The position numbers and the translations under genes are program-made. The notes beneath the pieces were generated by a model that saw only the letters and a list, made by a program, of their open reading frames with translations, made no database searches and was not told the origin of the DNA. Shown in pieces: positions 27,179-35,450 of a DNA stretch of 64,000 nt. Source of the DNA: an uncultured Bacteroidales bacterium (GTDB lineage: Bacteria > Bacteroidota > Bacteroidia > Bacteroidales > Bacteroidaceae); contig CACWTU010000004.1 of NCBI GenBank assembly GCA_902763885.1, positions 62,001-126,000 of the forward strand, given 5' to 3'. Within the stretch, counting starts at the first letter, position 1, and each line of letters begins with the position of its first letter.

Positions 27179-28009
27179 ATGAAAAGATACGCTTATACAC
27201 TCATAGCTCTGCTTGCCGTAATATCCTGCACACCTCAACTGCAGGAAAGCCCTGAAATGCTGGTCATTGAAGGTTGGATAGAGAACGGTGCCGCACCAGT
27301 TGTGTTTGTCACATCATCGGTCTCAACGTCTTTTGATGAAAAAAACATGTCAGACCTTCTTGAACACTTGGCATTAACCGCCCAAGTCACTGTAACGCAC
27401 AATGGTAAGAAATACAATCTCATGCCCACAATAAGCATGGAGTATCTTCTCGGTTATTGTTACACCACCACCCAGCTGAAAGGAGAGATTGGAGGTACGT
27501 ACCACCTTGATGTAAGTTGGAGGGGTATGCATGCTGAAGCAGTCACCTCTATACTACCCCCGGGACACATAGATTCCATGAGGGTAGAACACCATCCCAC
27601 CATTGACTCATTGTATTTACTTAAGGCGCACATAGTACCGGCACCGGATGTACGTTATTACCGGTTTTTCAGTATGGCATCAGGCAAAGATTTAACTTAT
27701 ACCGCCTCTTACGTTGGAACCTTTGACATAGAGCTCAACAAAGATGAAATGATAGCCGTAAACCGAGGCCACAACAACCCTATTATTGAAAACGATTATT
27801 ACTACGCCATGGGTGACTGCGTCAAATTCAAGCTGGCCTCAATGGAAAATGATGCATATGAGTTCTGGAGTAAATATGAAGAGAACCTAATGTTCAGTCA
27901 TATAGCTTTGATTCCCTACTCCAACAATCTCAAAGCGAATATTGTGGGGGGACTGGGGTATTGGTTCGGGTACGGAGTAACGAAGTATGAATTGAAAATT
28001 GAAAATTGA
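27179..28009 (+). CDS. DUF4249 lipoprotein
   Basis: A 276-aa lipoprotein (lipobox AVISC) matching DUF4249, which typically follows a TonB receptor in Bacteroidetes. Recognisable parts are ESPEMLVIEGWIENGAAPVVFVT near the N-terminus and the ILPPGHIDSM stretch mid-protein; the family has an Ig-like beta-sandwich fold. It probably sits on the outer surface as the substrate-capturing partner of the receptor. The C-terminus (Leu-Lys-Ile-Glu-Asn) and the stop codon are supplied by the heptamer array of repeat copy 2, so the native C-terminus may have been replaced. Confidence 0.85.
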   Translation: MKRYAYTLIALLAVISCTPQLQESPEMLVIEGWIENGAAPVVFVTSSVSTSFDEKNMSDLLEHLALTAQVTVTHNGKKYNLMPTISMEYLLGYCYTTTQLKGEIGGTYHLDVSWRGMHAEAVTSILPPGHIDSMRVEHHPTIDSLYLLKAHIVPAPDVRYYRFFSMASGKDLTYTASYVGTFDIELNKDEMIAVNRGHNNPIIENDYYYAMGDCVKFKLASMENDAYEFWSKYEENLMFSHIALIPYSNNLKANIVGGLGYWFGYGVTKYELKIEN

Positions 28010-28122
28010 AAATTGAAAATTACAAGCACCTGCGTTAATTCCCGCGACATTAAGAAAGGGTTCGGAAATTTTCCGAACCCTTTCTTATAATTTTCAATTT
28101 TCAATTTTCAATTTTCAATTTG
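27980..28122. repeat. Heptamer-flanked hairpin element, copy 2 (inverted)
   Basis: Heptamer arrays at about 27988-28020 and 28088-28122 flank the AAGAAAGGGTTCGGA hairpin (28053-28086) and the CACCTGCGTTAATTCCCGCG segment, in the opposite orientation to copies 1 and 3. Lies between convergent genes and supplies the stop codon of the DUF4249 gene. Confidence 0.85.
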
Positions 28123-28124
28123 GA

Positions 28125-29105
28125 TTAGAAGCCGCCGCCAAAGCCGCCTCCCATGCCGCCGCCAAAGCCGCCGCCACCTCCGAAGCCGCCCATGCCGCCA
28201 CCGAAGTCACCGCCGCCCATGCCGCCGCCGAAGCCGCCTCCCATGCCGCCGCCAAAGTTACCCATCTGCATCTCCTCTACCTTATAGTCCTTGGGGAGTT
28301 CAAACAATGCGGGATCAACATCGGTCTCTTCAAGCTTCTCAACAGTCTGGCCCATTGTGCCGTAATCAGTTACGGTCTCGCTCTTCATAGTGAGGTTCTT
28401 GTATATCCAGAGGGTCATCTGTGTTGAATAACCCTGGTTGCTCTGAGTGATGGAGTACATCTTGCACATTACGCCTGCAACTTCCTCCTCACCAAGCTCC
28501 TTGATCTTATTCTTCTTGATGGTCTTGGCATCCAGGTTTTCCCAGTCGAACATAGGAGTGGTCTGAGCGCCCATGCCGCCCATCATACCCATTCCCATAC
28601 CCATGCCACGGCCGCCACCGCCGCCCTGACCGCCACGACGTCCGCCAAATGACGGCATCTTGGTAGCGCTCTTCTCAGCGTCGTTGATCTGGTAGTTATC
28701 CTCACCAATGGCGAGTGAACGGGTTGTACCGGCCTCACCACGTGTGGTAACGGTTACAGTCTTCTTGCCGTAATCATCAAAATATATCTTGGTAACCATG
28801 GTGCTGGGATCAAAGTTCATCTGACGCTGACCCTGGCCGCCCTGACCCTGAGGACGCTGGCCGCCGCCCATGCCCATACCGGCACCGCCGCCAAAGCCAC
28901 CCATAGCCATTCCTGCGCCACCGCCGAAACCGGCGCCGCCGCCCATGCCCTGGAACTGGCCCATATTGTTGGCCATAGTTATAACACCTGATTTGATACC
29001 AAGAACAGGCTCTGAAGCCTCCTTCTTATCCTTCTTAGCCGCATTGACTGACAGGCTTACTGCCGCAAGCATCATGGCGGCTACCATAAATTTTCTCATT
29101 TGCAT
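28125..29105 (-). CDS. Gly/Met-rich periplasmic protein (DUF4412-like)
   Basis: A 326-aa secreted protein with a signal peptide (MRKFMVAAMMLAAVSLSVNA). Three Gly-rich stretches (about 50-95, 150-180 and 280-326, made of GGGFGGGMGGG units with many Met) alternate with two normal parts, the second of which (KIKELGEEEVAGVMCKMYSI...LWIYKNLTMKSETV) resembles DUF4412-type domains. The Met-rich Gly repeats could bind metal or drive self-association, but this is speculation. GGFGG units are shared with the proteins at 1-729 and 17673-19988. Confidence 0.65.
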   Translation of the reverse strand: MQMRKFMVAAMMLAAVSLSVNAAKKDKKEASEPVLGIKSGVITMANNMGQFQGMGGGAGFGGGAGMAMGGFGGGAGMGMGGGQRPQGQGGQGQRQMNFDPSTMVTKIYFDDYGKKTVTVTTRGEAGTTRSLAIGEDNYQINDAEKSATKMPSFGGRRGGQGGGGGRGMGMGMGMMGGMGAQTTPMFDWENLDAKTIKKNKIKELGEEEVAGVMCKMYSITQSNQGYSTQMTLWIYKNLTMKSETVTDYGTMGQTVEKLEETDVDPALFELPKDYKVEEMQMGNFGGGMGGGFGGGMGGGDFGGGMGGFGGGGGFGGGMGGGFGGGF

Positions 29106-29176
29106 AATTGTATTTAAGGTTTATAATTTGATTCTTTCTACTTATATAAGGTTTAATCCCCAAAGTTAAAACCCCA

Positions 29177-29279
29177 AATTTTCAATTTTCAATTTTCAAT
29201 TTTCCGCTCGGCCCGAAGGGACGCTTTCACCAAGCGAAGCGCCTAATTTTCAATTTTCAATTTTCAATTTTCAATTTAT
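29177..29279. repeat. Heptamer arrays around a GC-rich spacer
   Basis: Two TTTTCAA arrays (about 29177-29203 and 29244-29277) on either side of a GC-rich spacer with CGGCCCGAAGGGACG. Same heptamer as elsewhere, without the standard hairpin. Confidence 0.75.
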
Positions 29280-30028
29280 CTAATAATCTTCGCCTTAGCC
29301 GACCCAACCTTAAACTTAATATCCATCTGTACAATAGTGCGCTCGCTGTCATCATTAACATAAATAGTCAGGATATCACGTTCCTTCTTCTTGCCCTTCT
29401 CCTCATAAGGCTCCACAAGCCTGAACACCATGCAGTTATACTTCTTGCCCGATATCTTCAGGCTCTCCTTGCCCTGATATATCAGCACCTCGTCTATGAT
29501 ATCGCAGGCATCGGCCAGCTTGAAATTGAAACGCTTCCCTTTTGAAAGGCTGCCGGCATCTATGGCACGGGCAAAACCCACTACGCTCACCATGTCATAT
29601 ACCTGAGTCTCGCTGGTCTCCAGACAATCCTTCACACGGCCGTTCTTGTAAATCTTCTGCATTGCGGCTGTGCATCGGCCATCACTCTCAGTAGTAAAGT
29701 TCACCTTCTCACGCACAATGTCATCACCCTCAAAGCAGTGCTTCTGGAAATATACCGGAGCAGAGTTTGCCGGACTTACAATCGTCGTAAGGGTATCGTT
29801 CAGGCTGAATATCTTCTCCACGGCGCTTGTGGTACGGGCTATCAGGTCCATCTGTACCATCTTCTGGCCGTTATACTCTATGTTCTTGGTTGCAAGACTG
29901 GCCTCACCCGCCTTTATCGGACCCAGATACATGGCGTATCTCAGTGTTTCATCTCTCCAAATCTCATCGGCATACATGATCCCGCTTGCCAGGAGCATCA
30001 TTGCCATAATTGAAATAAACCGTTTCAT
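29276..30028 (-). CDS. DUF3108 periplasmic protein
   Basis: A 250-aa secreted protein of the DUF3108 family. Signal peptide MKRFISIMAMMLLASGIMYA supports the start at 30028. Family-like features: an opening ETLRYAMYLGPIKAGEASL, then a beta-rich lipocalin-like body, and KYNCMVFRLVEPY near the C-terminal third. DUF3108 is widespread in Bacteroidetes, with a proposed envelope or lipid-related role, unproven. Divergent from the Xaa-Pro aminopeptidase. Confidence 0.82.
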   Translation of the reverse strand: MKRFISIMAMMLLASGIMYADEIWRDETLRYAMYLGPIKAGEASLATKNIEYNGQKMVQMDLIARTTSAVEKIFSLNDTLTTIVSPANSAPVYFQKHCFEGDDIVREKVNFTTESDGRCTAAMQKIYKNGRVKDCLETSETQVYDMVSVVGFARAIDAGSLSKGKRFNFKLADACDIIDEVLIYQGKESLKISGKKYNCMVFRLVEPYEEKGKKKERDILTIYVNDDSERTIVQMDIKFKVGSAKAKIIR

Positions 30029-30097
30029 GATCATCGTTGTTAATGGTCTTCTGTAATTAAGATTCAAGAATTGAGGCAAAGTTAAAACAAAAACGCC

Positions 30098-30105
30098 TAT
30101 CTTTA
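30098..30105 (+). promoter_or_regulatory. -7 box upstream of the aminopeptidase gene
   Basis: TATCTTTA is a 7/8 match to TAnnTTTG, 20 nt before the ATG at 30125. Confidence 0.3.
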
Positions 30106-30124
30106 CAGAAACAGAACCCTTGAT

Positions 30125-31516
30125 ATGCTATTTGAAAAGAAAGTATATTCTGAACGTCGCAGCGTTCTAAGAGAGAAAATAGGCAGTGGCCTGATAGTCT
30201 TCATAGGTAATAATGATGCACCCTGCAACTACCCCTCAAACGCCTACACCTTCCGTCAGGACAGCACATTCCTCTATTTTACAGGTCAGCAGCGTGAATC
30301 ACTTGCCGCAGTAATCGATGCAGACAGCGGTCAGGAATGGCTTCTGGGTGATGATATTGACCTTGATGATATTATCTGGACCGGATTCGTACCCTCCGTA
30401 GCAGATATGGCAGCCGAATGCGGAATACAGAACAGCGCCCCTTACAACAAGCTGTCTGAGATGGTCACATGCGCTCTTAAGCAGGGCCGAAAGGTACATT
30501 TCCTGCCCCCCTACCGTCATGACCACATGATCCTCTTGTCCGATATGCTAGGCATCCACCCGCTCCAGACCCGCGATGCAGCATCGGTAGAACTGATCAA
30601 AGCCGTCGTAAGCATGCGCTCCATAAAATCCGATGGTGAGGTGGCGGAGATTGAGCGAGCCATGGCCATAGGCTACCAGATGCACTGCGCCGCCATGAAA
30701 CACTGCCGTCCCGGCGTGACTGAGAAATCCATTGCAGGTATTATGGAGGGCATTGCCATGGGCCAGGGAGCCAAAGTATCGTTCAACAGCATAGTGACCA
30801 TGCACGGCGAGATCTTCCATGGTGGCCCCTCTATGAAGCCTCTTGAGCCTGGACGCCTCCTCCTGGTCGATGCCGGCGCCGAGACCATAAACAACTACTG
30901 CAGCGACAACACCCGCACCATGCCCGTCAGCGGTAAGTTCACCAGCAAGCAGCTGGATATCTACTCCATCGTAGAGGCGTGTCATGACCTCGTCATTGAG
31001 AAAGCCCATCCCGGCATGCGATGGCTAGACATGCACCTTGACGTCTGCCGCCTCATGACCGACCGCCTCAAAGACCTGGGCCTCATGCGCGGCAATACTG
31101 ATGACGCTGTCGCTGCCGGAGCACACGCCCTCTTCATGCAGCACGGCCTTGGCCACATGATGGGCATGGACGTACATGATATGGAAGCCCTGGGCCAGAA
31201 CTACGTAGGCTTTGATGAAGAAGTCCAGCCCTCTAATCAGTTCGGAACCAACTGCCTCCGCTACGGCAAGCGCCTCCAGCCCGGCTTCGTCCTAACCGAC
31301 GAACCCGGCATCTACTTCATCCCCGCCCTGATAGACAAATGGCGCGCTGAACATATGCACAAAGACTTCTTGAACTACAATGCAATAGAAAAGTACTTAG
31401 ATTTCGGAGGAATCCGAATAGAAGACGACATCCTAATCACCCCCACCGCCAACCGTGTCTTAGGCGAAAACATCATCCCCTACCATCCCGATGAAGTAGA
31501 ATCCTTCATGAAATGA
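30125..31516 (+). CDS. pepP: Xaa-Pro aminopeptidase (M24B)
   Basis: A 463-aa dimetal aminopeptidase that removes N-terminal residues before proline. N-terminal AMP_N domain (1-150) and C-terminal pita-bread catalytic domain. The five metal ligands are visible: Asp in LLVDAGAE, Asp in YCSDNTRT, His in HGLGHMMGMDVHD, Glu in LTDEPGIYF, Glu in IRIEDDILIT. Cytoplasmic, no signal peptide. Its 3' end is directly followed by an inverted REP pair. Confidence 0.93.
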   Translation: MLFEKKVYSERRSVLREKIGSGLIVFIGNNDAPCNYPSNAYTFRQDSTFLYFTGQQRESLAAVIDADSGQEWLLGDDIDLDDIIWTGFVPSVADMAAECGIQNSAPYNKLSEMVTCALKQGRKVHFLPPYRHDHMILLSDMLGIHPLQTRDAASVELIKAVVSMRSIKSDGEVAEIERAMAIGYQMHCAAMKHCRPGVTEKSIAGIMEGIAMGQGAKVSFNSIVTMHGEIFHGGPSMKPLEPGRLLLVDAGAETINNYCSDNTRTMPVSGKFTSKQLDIYSIVEACHDLVIEKAHPGMRWLDMHLDVCRLMTDRLKDLGLMRGNTDDAVAAGAHALFMQHGLGHMMGMDVHDMEALGQNYVGFDEEVQPSNQFGTNCLRYGKRLQPGFVLTDEPGIYFIPALIDKWRAEHMHKDFLNYNAIEKYLDFGGIRIEDDILITPTANRVLGENIIPYHPDEVESFMK

Positions 31517-31522
31517 GCAAAA

Positions 31523-31603
31523 GAGTACCAAAGGGGACAGACCCCAATGGTATCATTTTTGAAAAAGAGTACCATTGGGGTCTGTCCCCTTTGGTACTCT
31601 TTT
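31523..31603. repeat. REP inverted pair
   Basis: Units 31525-31556 and 31569-31599 in inverted orientation, GTACC/GGTATC arms and GGGGACAGACCCC or GGGGTCTGTCCCC cores, separated by an A-rich spacer. Acts as the convergent junction and encodes the C-terminus of the FeoB-associated peptide. Confidence 0.92.
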
Positions 31604-31738
31604 CAATTTGTTGCAGCAATCTTTCATAGAGCAGCCGCAGCAGGAGTTTCCCTTTTTGCGGTTGTTTATAGCGCCGATGACAGCGACTATCACGAGGCCT
31701 GTTACGGCAATGATTGCTATGATTGATGATGTGTTCAT
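31553..31738 (-). CDS. FeoB-associated Cys-rich membrane peptide
   Basis: A 61-aa peptide with one transmembrane helix (SIIAIIAVTGLVIVAVIGA, about 4-22) and a Cys cluster (CCGCSMKDCC), the pattern of FeoB-associated Cys-rich membrane proteins. It likely helps ferrous iron uptake, perhaps by binding iron on the cytoplasmic side. The ATG overlaps the FeoAB stop by 4 bp (ATGA), supporting the start at 31738. The last residues (RVPKGTDPNGTLFQK) are the translation of a REP palindrome, so the C-terminus has been rewritten or extended by repeat insertion. Confidence 0.88.
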   Translation of the reverse strand: MNTSSIIAIIAVTGLVIVAVIGAINNRKKGNSCCGCSMKDCCNKLKRVPKGTDPNGTLFQK

Positions 31739-34119
31739 AATACTGCCTGTGCTATTAAATAACCTAACCAAGCCACAACCCAGGCAACAACGCACTGGAA
31801 CAGCACAACATAGATTGCCCACCTGTCACCAAGTTCGCGGCGAACGCTGCTGATTGCAGCAACGCAAGGCGTGTAAAGCAGGCTAAATATGAGCATCGGG
31901 ACAGCGGTGATAACGGTCAGAGACTCCGTTACACCCAGCACCTCCATTGTAGCAACAACGCTCTCCTTAGCCAGGAAACCGCTCACAAATGAGGTAACTA
32001 TGCGCCAATCGCCCAGTCCCAGAGGCCTGAACAGCGGCTCCAGCACGCCGGCAACCCAAGCCATCATGCTCCCCTCGCCGTTCTCCACCATATTGAATCG
32101 GAAATCAAACGTCTGCAGCAGCCAAATCACGATCGTAGCCACGAATATCACCGTGAACGCCCTCTGAACAAAGTCCTTCGTCTTGTCCCAAAGCAGATGG
32201 CTCACGTTCTTGAGGCCCGGCATGCGGTAATTGGGCAGCTCCATCACGAACGGCGCAGCCACGTAATTCTTGCGGAAAAGCTTGGTCACAAGCGCCACAA
32301 TCACGCCTACAAGTATCGACAGCAGGTACAGACCGGCCAGAATCAGGCCGCCCTTACCCGGGAAAAACGCATTGGTAAAGAATCCGTAAATAGGAATCTT
32401 GGCGCTGCAACTCATAAACGGAGTAAGCAAAATCGTCATTTTTCTGTCACGGGCCGATGGCAACGTTCTAGTGGCCATTACCGCGGGAACCGAACAGCCA
32501 AAGCCGATGAGCAACGGCACGATAGACCGTCCCGATAACCCCAACTTACGCAGCAGTTTATCGGTCACAAACGCGATACGAGCCATATAACCGCTGTCCT
32601 CAATCAGACTAAGGAAGAAGAACAGGATTATGATGATAGGCACAAAACTCAGCACGCTTCCCACGCCGCCAAAAATGCCATCCTCAACCAATGATATGAT
32701 TGCAGGTGAAATATCGGCCTTCTCCATACCAGCCACGCAAATGCCAGCCAGGCCCTGGATCAGCTGGTCAAGCCAGTCCTGCAGCGGGGCGCCCAGAACA
32801 TCAATTGACAGCCATATTACCAGGCACATCACTATCAGGAAGATTGGAATTGCTGTCCATCGGCCGGTCAGAACGCGGTCAATGTGGCGACTCCTTATAT
32901 ACTCTTTGCTCTTCTGCGGCTTGACAACCGTCTGCGAGCAAAGACGCTCTATAAACGAGAAACGCATATCAGCAATGGCGGCCGCGCGGTCCATACCACG
33001 CTCCTCCTCCATCTGCAGGATAATGTGTTCCAGAGTCTCTTTCTCGTTCCGTGTAAGCTGCAGAGCCTCAAGCACTTGAGCATCGCCCTCAGCAAGCTTG
33101 CCGGCTGCGAATCGGCCCGGAATGCCAGCCCTTTCGGTGTGGTCCTCAACCAGATGCATTATGCTGTGCAGGCAGCGGTGAACAGCACCCCCGTGATCAT
33201 CCTTGGTGCAGAAATCGGTCCTGGCCGGAACCTCCTGATACTCAGCCACATGAATGGCGTGCTCCACAAGCTCCTTGATACCCTCGCCCTTTGCGGCCGA
33301 TATCGGAACCACCGGAATGCCCAGGATGCGCTCCATCTCGTTCACGCGGACCGATCCGCCATTACCCGTCAGCTCGTCCATCATATTGAGAGCCAGCACC
33401 ATAGGCACACCCAGCTCCATCAGCTGAACCGTCAGATAAAGGTTGCGCTCAATGTTCGTAGCATCGACGATATTGATGATGCAGTTAGGCTTCTGCTCAA
33501 TAATGAACTGGCGTGAAACCGTCTCCTCCTGCGTGTAAGGCGACAAAGAATATATACCAGGTAAGTCTGTGACAAGAGTATCCGGATGCCCCTTAATCTG
33601 CCCATCCTTTCTATCTACAGTCACACCCGGGAAATTACCCACATGCTGATTAGAACCCGTAAGCTGATTAAACAAGGTAGTCTTGCCGCAATTCTGCTGA
33701 CCGGCCAAAGCAAACCTCAACACCGTACCCTTAGGAACCGCATTCTCATGAGTAGCATCATGATACTTACCAGCCTCACCCAAACCCGGATGAGAGTTAT
33801 GCTCATGCAAAGACAAATTATACCCAAAATCAGTACCATTGGGGACAGACCCCTTTGGTACCTTTTCTCCAAAAACGGTACCATTGGGGTCTGTCCCCTT
33901 TGGTATCATTTTTATCTTTGCAGCCTCTTCAAGACGGAGAGAAAGAGTATATCCGCGCACCAGAAGCTCCATCGGATCACCCATCGGAGCAAACTTCAAA
34001 AGCTTAACCTCCACGCCCGGCAGCAACCCCATATCCAGAAAATGCTGCCTCAGTGCGCCCTCACCTCCAACCGAGGTAATCACAGCACTCTCACCTATCT
34101 TAAGTTCCCTCAGAGTCAT
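31735..34119 (-). CDS. feoB: FeoA-FeoB fusion ferrous iron transporter with REP-coded linker
   Basis: A 794-aa fusion. Residues 1-75 are FeoA (SH3-like, LRELKIGESAVI...LLVRGYTLSLR). Residues about 70-98 are translated REP palindromes (KGTDPNGTVF and VPKGSVPNGT). The FeoB G-domain follows: G1 GQQNCGKTT near 140-148, G3 DLPGIY near 183-188, G4 NMMD. The membrane domain has about ten helices with the Gate motifs (GCSVPAVMATRT and the C-terminal CVAAISSVRRELG). It imports Fe2+ across the inner membrane. FeoA-FeoB fusions are common in Bacteroidetes; the repeat insertion between the domains is the odd part. A TAATTTTG -7 box is at 34139-34146. Confidence 0.94.
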   Translation of the reverse strand: MTLRELKIGESAVITSVGGEGALRQHFLDMGLLPGVEVKLLKFAPMGDPMELLVRGYTLSLRLEEAAKIKMIPKGTDPNGTVFGEKVPKGSVPNGTDFGYNLSLHEHNSHPGLGEAGKYHDATHENAVPKGTVLRFALAGQQNCGKTTLFNQLTGSNQHVGNFPGVTVDRKDGQIKGHPDTLVTDLPGIYSLSPYTQEETVSRQFIIEQKPNCIINIVDATNIERNLYLTVQLMELGVPMVLALNMMDELTGNGGSVRVNEMERILGIPVVPISAAKGEGIKELVEHAIHVAEYQEVPARTDFCTKDDHGGAVHRCLHSIMHLVEDHTERAGIPGRFAAGKLAEGDAQVLEALQLTRNEKETLEHIILQMEEERGMDRAAAIADMRFSFIERLCSQTVVKPQKSKEYIRSRHIDRVLTGRWTAIPIFLIVMCLVIWLSIDVLGAPLQDWLDQLIQGLAGICVAGMEKADISPAIISLVEDGIFGGVGSVLSFVPIIIILFFFLSLIEDSGYMARIAFVTDKLLRKLGLSGRSIVPLLIGFGCSVPAVMATRTLPSARDRKMTILLTPFMSCSAKIPIYGFFTNAFFPGKGGLILAGLYLLSILVGVIVALVTKLFRKNYVAAPFVMELPNYRMPGLKNVSHLLWDKTKDFVQRAFTVIFVATIVIWLLQTFDFRFNMVENGEGSMMAWVAGVLEPLFRPLGLGDWRIVTSFVSGFLAKESVVATMEVLGVTESLTVITAVPMLIFSLLYTPCVAAISSVRRELGDRWAIYVVLFQCVVAWVVAWLGYLIAQAVL
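33833..33912. repeat. REP pair inside the feoAB coding sequence
   Basis: Units 33833-33862 and 33879-33910, in frame and without stop codons, encoding the linker between FeoA and FeoB. The two units are head-to-tail rather than inverted. Confidence 0.93.
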
Positions 34120-34138
34120 AATCAGCTAATTTTGCCCG

Positions 34139-34146
34139 CAAAATTA
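34139..34146 (-). promoter_or_regulatory. -7 box of feoAB
   Basis: Minus-strand TAATTTTG, 20 nt before the ATG at 34119, matches TAnnTTTG exactly. No Fur box was recognised. Confidence 0.45.
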
Positions 34147-34213
34147 CAACCAATCCCCTGCATTATCAATACTCATTTGTCAGTATTAGAATGCAAGCTC
34201 AACATTCGTGAAA

Positions 34214-34425
34214 GGAAGGAACTAGAATTTTAGGGGGTATTGGCAGGCAAAACCGTCGCCACCCTCGGCGCGTCAGAGGGAGGGGCCCGTGCCTAAGAAA
34301 ATGCTCTGGAAGGTAGGAGTTTACTCATGCCTTTCAGAGCGTTTTATTAGGGATGGGAGGGATAGCGCGAAGCGCGCGAAGCGCGTAGTTTTGACGTCAA
34401 TACCCCCTAAAATCTAGTTCCTTCC
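34214..34425. repeat. ~185-bp element with terminal inverted repeats, copy B
   Basis: Left arm 34214-34242 (GGAAGGAACTAGAATTTTAG...) pairs with right arm 34398-34425 over 28 bp with one bulged A. The interior matches copies A and C, with an extra GCGCGAA unit (GCGCGAAGCGCGCGAAGCGCG). The arm sequences are different from those of A and C apart from the innermost GGGTAT. It fills the 314-bp gap between feoAB and metA and ends 8 bp from the metA stop. Confidence 0.88.
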
Positions 34426-34433
34426 GTAGGCTT

Positions 34434-35351
34434 CTATCTAATGTCCTGCAAATTATACGGAGTCTCCTGATAAACATAATAATTAAGCCAATTCTGATAG
34501 AACAAATTAGCATGAGCCCGCCACCGGTCCAAAGGCCCCCGGCCAGGATCATCGCCCCGATAATAGTGCTTAGGTATATCTATCGGAAGCCCCTTATCCA
34601 AATCACGCCTGTATTCCTTGTCAAGAGTATCAGGAGAATACTCAAAATGACCGGTAATGAAAATCTCACGACCATTACGTGCCGATACCATGAACACCCC
34701 GGCCTCATCGGACTCAGAGAGCAGCTTTAGGTCAGGATGGCTCAGAATATCATCACGACGCAGCTCAGAGTGACGACTGTGAGGGGCATAGAACTCATCA
34801 TCAAAGCCGCGGAAAATAGGCAGCGGCTCACGGGTAGTATTATGCTTGAATATGCCGAACATCTTGTTCTTGAGCTGATACTTGGGCACTCCGTAAAAAT
34901 GATACAGCCCGGCAAGCGCGGCCCAACAAATATACAGGGTCGATGTCACATGAGTCCTGGCCCAATCCATAATCTCCGTCAACTCATTCCAGTACTCCAC
35001 ATCCGTAAACTCCATATGCTCCACCGGAGCTCCGGTAATGATAAAACCGTCAAATTTCTCATCACGTAAGCTCTCAAACGTCTGATAAAACACCCTCATA
35101 TGCTCCACGGGGGTGTTTTTCGATGTATGACTGCGCAGTTTCATCAGCTTAAGCTCAATCTGCAAAGGCGTATTTGAGAGCAGACGTATCAGGTCAGTCT
35201 CAGTAGTAATCTTTATGGGCATCAGGTTCAGGATGACAATGCGCAACGGACGTATATCCTGATGCGATGCCCTTGAGGTGTCCATCACAAAGATGTTCTC
35301 CCCCTTAAGAATCTCTATTGCAGGCAGTTTATCGGGCAGTTTGAGAGGCAT
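34434..35351 (-). CDS. metA: Homoserine O-acetyltransferase, MetA family
   Basis: A 305-aa MetA-type homoserine acyltransferase, the first step of methionine synthesis. With the start at 35351 (MPLKLPDKLPAIEIL) the numbering matches E. coli MetA: nucleophile Cys142 (YICWAALAG), His235 and Glu237 (GHFEYS). Residue 111 is Glu (GAPVEHM); in the literature Glu at 111 marks acetyl-CoA use and Gly marks succinyl-CoA, so this is probably an acetyltransferase despite the usual MetA (succinyl) name. That fits the neighbouring O-acetylhomoserine sulfhydrylase. The TAATTTTG -7 box is at 35414-35421, downstream of the longer in-frame start, which supports the shorter one. Confidence 0.93.
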   Translation of the reverse strand: MPLKLPDKLPAIEILKGENIFVMDTSRASHQDIRPLRIVILNLMPIKITTETDLIRLLSNTPLQIELKLMKLRSHTSKNTPVEHMRVFYQTFESLRDEKFDGFIITGAPVEHMEFTDVEYWNELTEIMDWARTHVTSTLYICWAALAGLYHFYGVPKYQLKNKMFGIFKHNTTREPLPIFRGFDDEFYAPHSRHSELRRDDILSHPDLKLLSESDEAGVFMVSARNGREIFITGHFEYSPDTLDKEYRRDLDKGLPIDIPKHYYRGDDPGRGPLDRWRAHANLFYQNWLNYYVYQETPYNLQDIR

Positions 35352-35413
35352 TTCAGTACTATGTTTATTAAACCAAGCATTCACCACCTTAAAATAAGGC
35401 AGTGAATACAAGG

Positions 35414-35421
35414 CAAAATTA
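35414..35421 (-). promoter_or_regulatory. -7 box of metA
   Basis: Minus-strand TAATTTTG about 63 nt before the chosen start codon. Confidence 0.4.
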
Positions 35422-35450
35422 GTTAAACTTAAAACAACTTGGACACTTTA

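Noticed and set aside
28870-29169. Pro-rich ORF opposite the 5' part of the Gly/Met-rich protein
   Set aside because: Same shadow effect of Gly-rich coding DNA.
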